Shown here in pieces: positions 5,005 to 5,089 of a stretch of 5,089 nucleotides of DNA. Under the pieces are notes generated by a model, which saw only the letters and a list, made by a program, of their open reading frames with translations, was not told the DNA's origin and did no database searches. How positions within the stretch are numbered: the stretch's first letter is position 1; the number at the start of each line of letters is the position of its first letter. The stretch comes from Bacteroidales bacterium (GTDB lineage: Bacteria; Bacteroidota; Bacteroidia; Bacteroidales; UBA932). The position numbers and the translations under genes were made by a program. The stretch spans positions 1 to 5,089 of the forward strand of contig WRBG01000141.1 in assembly GCA_009784635.1 (NCBI GenBank), in the 5' to 3' direction.

Positions 5005-5089
5005 TTAATTTGGAAGTCTTGGAAACATACAGCACAAACAAATTTTCCATAAACAGATCGTCATCACCTATTATGCAACCGTTTTGCTC
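4913..5089 (-). CDS. 3' end of an unrecognised protein gene, cut by the window edge
   Basis: The minus strand is open from the window edge to TGA at 4913-4915, giving the last 58 residues of a frame whose start lies outside. The visible part begins EQNGCIIGDDDLFMENLF and ends CSRPNFIEYYWGLH; it is mixed polar and aromatic with no clear membrane helix or catalytic motif. I do not recognise the family. For: no stop in 58 codons in A/T-rich DNA, reasonable composition, and the competing frame has a stop at 5005. Against: it is short and overlaps another open frame (4831-5004) over about 92 nt, so the true 3' end may be frameshifted. It reads in the same direction as xerC, about 200 nt upstream of it. 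Confidence 0.4.
   Translation of the reverse strand, partial: EQNGCIIGDDDLFMENLFVLYVSKTSKLNAMQTANLFYETGLFECSRPNFIEYYWGLH

Overview
The window looks like a stretch of a Bacteroidota chromosome, most likely Bacteroidales. Three things point there. The protein sequences (Obg, Hpf, HPRT, the PAP2 enzyme) read like the versions I recall from that group. Start codons are preceded by A/T-rich leaders rather than Shine-Dalgarno sequences. A Bacteroidota-type -7 box (TAnnTTTG) lies upstream of hpf. Genus cannot be fixed from the sequence alone.

Positions 2-3477 hold one tightly packed rightward operon: hpt (5'-truncated by the window edge), adk, obg, a PAP2-family membrane phosphatase, and a lipoate-protein ligase-like gene. 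There is one 10-nt gap (hpt/adk). The other three junctions are overlaps: 8 nt (adk/obg), 8 nt (obg/PAP2) and 49 nt (PAP2/lplA). The products cover purine salvage (HPRT), adenylate balance (Adk), ribosome assembly and GTP sensing (Obg), a membrane lipid phosphatase, and lipoylation.

Positions 3442-4709 hold two leftward genes: a 300-residue Xer-type tyrosine recombinase (xerC), then the short-form ribosome hibernation factor hpf 71 nt downstream. hpf has its own candidate -7 box between the two genes. The hpf and lplA 3' ends face each other and overlap by 36 nt, so there is no intergenic terminator.

Positions 4710-5089 are A/T-richer. On the minus strand they carry the 3' end of an unrecognised reading frame cut by the window edge (4913-5089), a second overlapping short frame (4831-5004), a 12-bp palindrome and a weak promoter-like element ahead of xerC. 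This may be a small lineage-specific gene or a decayed, frameshifted one.

I see no phage, CRISPR, toxin-antitoxin or other evident new system; most of the window is housekeeping. The points most worth a second look are: the XerC-like recombinase, which has Asn in place of the first His of the HxxR catalytic motif; the ligase, whose adenylate-loop arginines are both proline, giving a pattern that resembles eukaryotic LIPT1; the tail-to-tail overlap of lplA and hpf; and the unexplained frames upstream of xerC.
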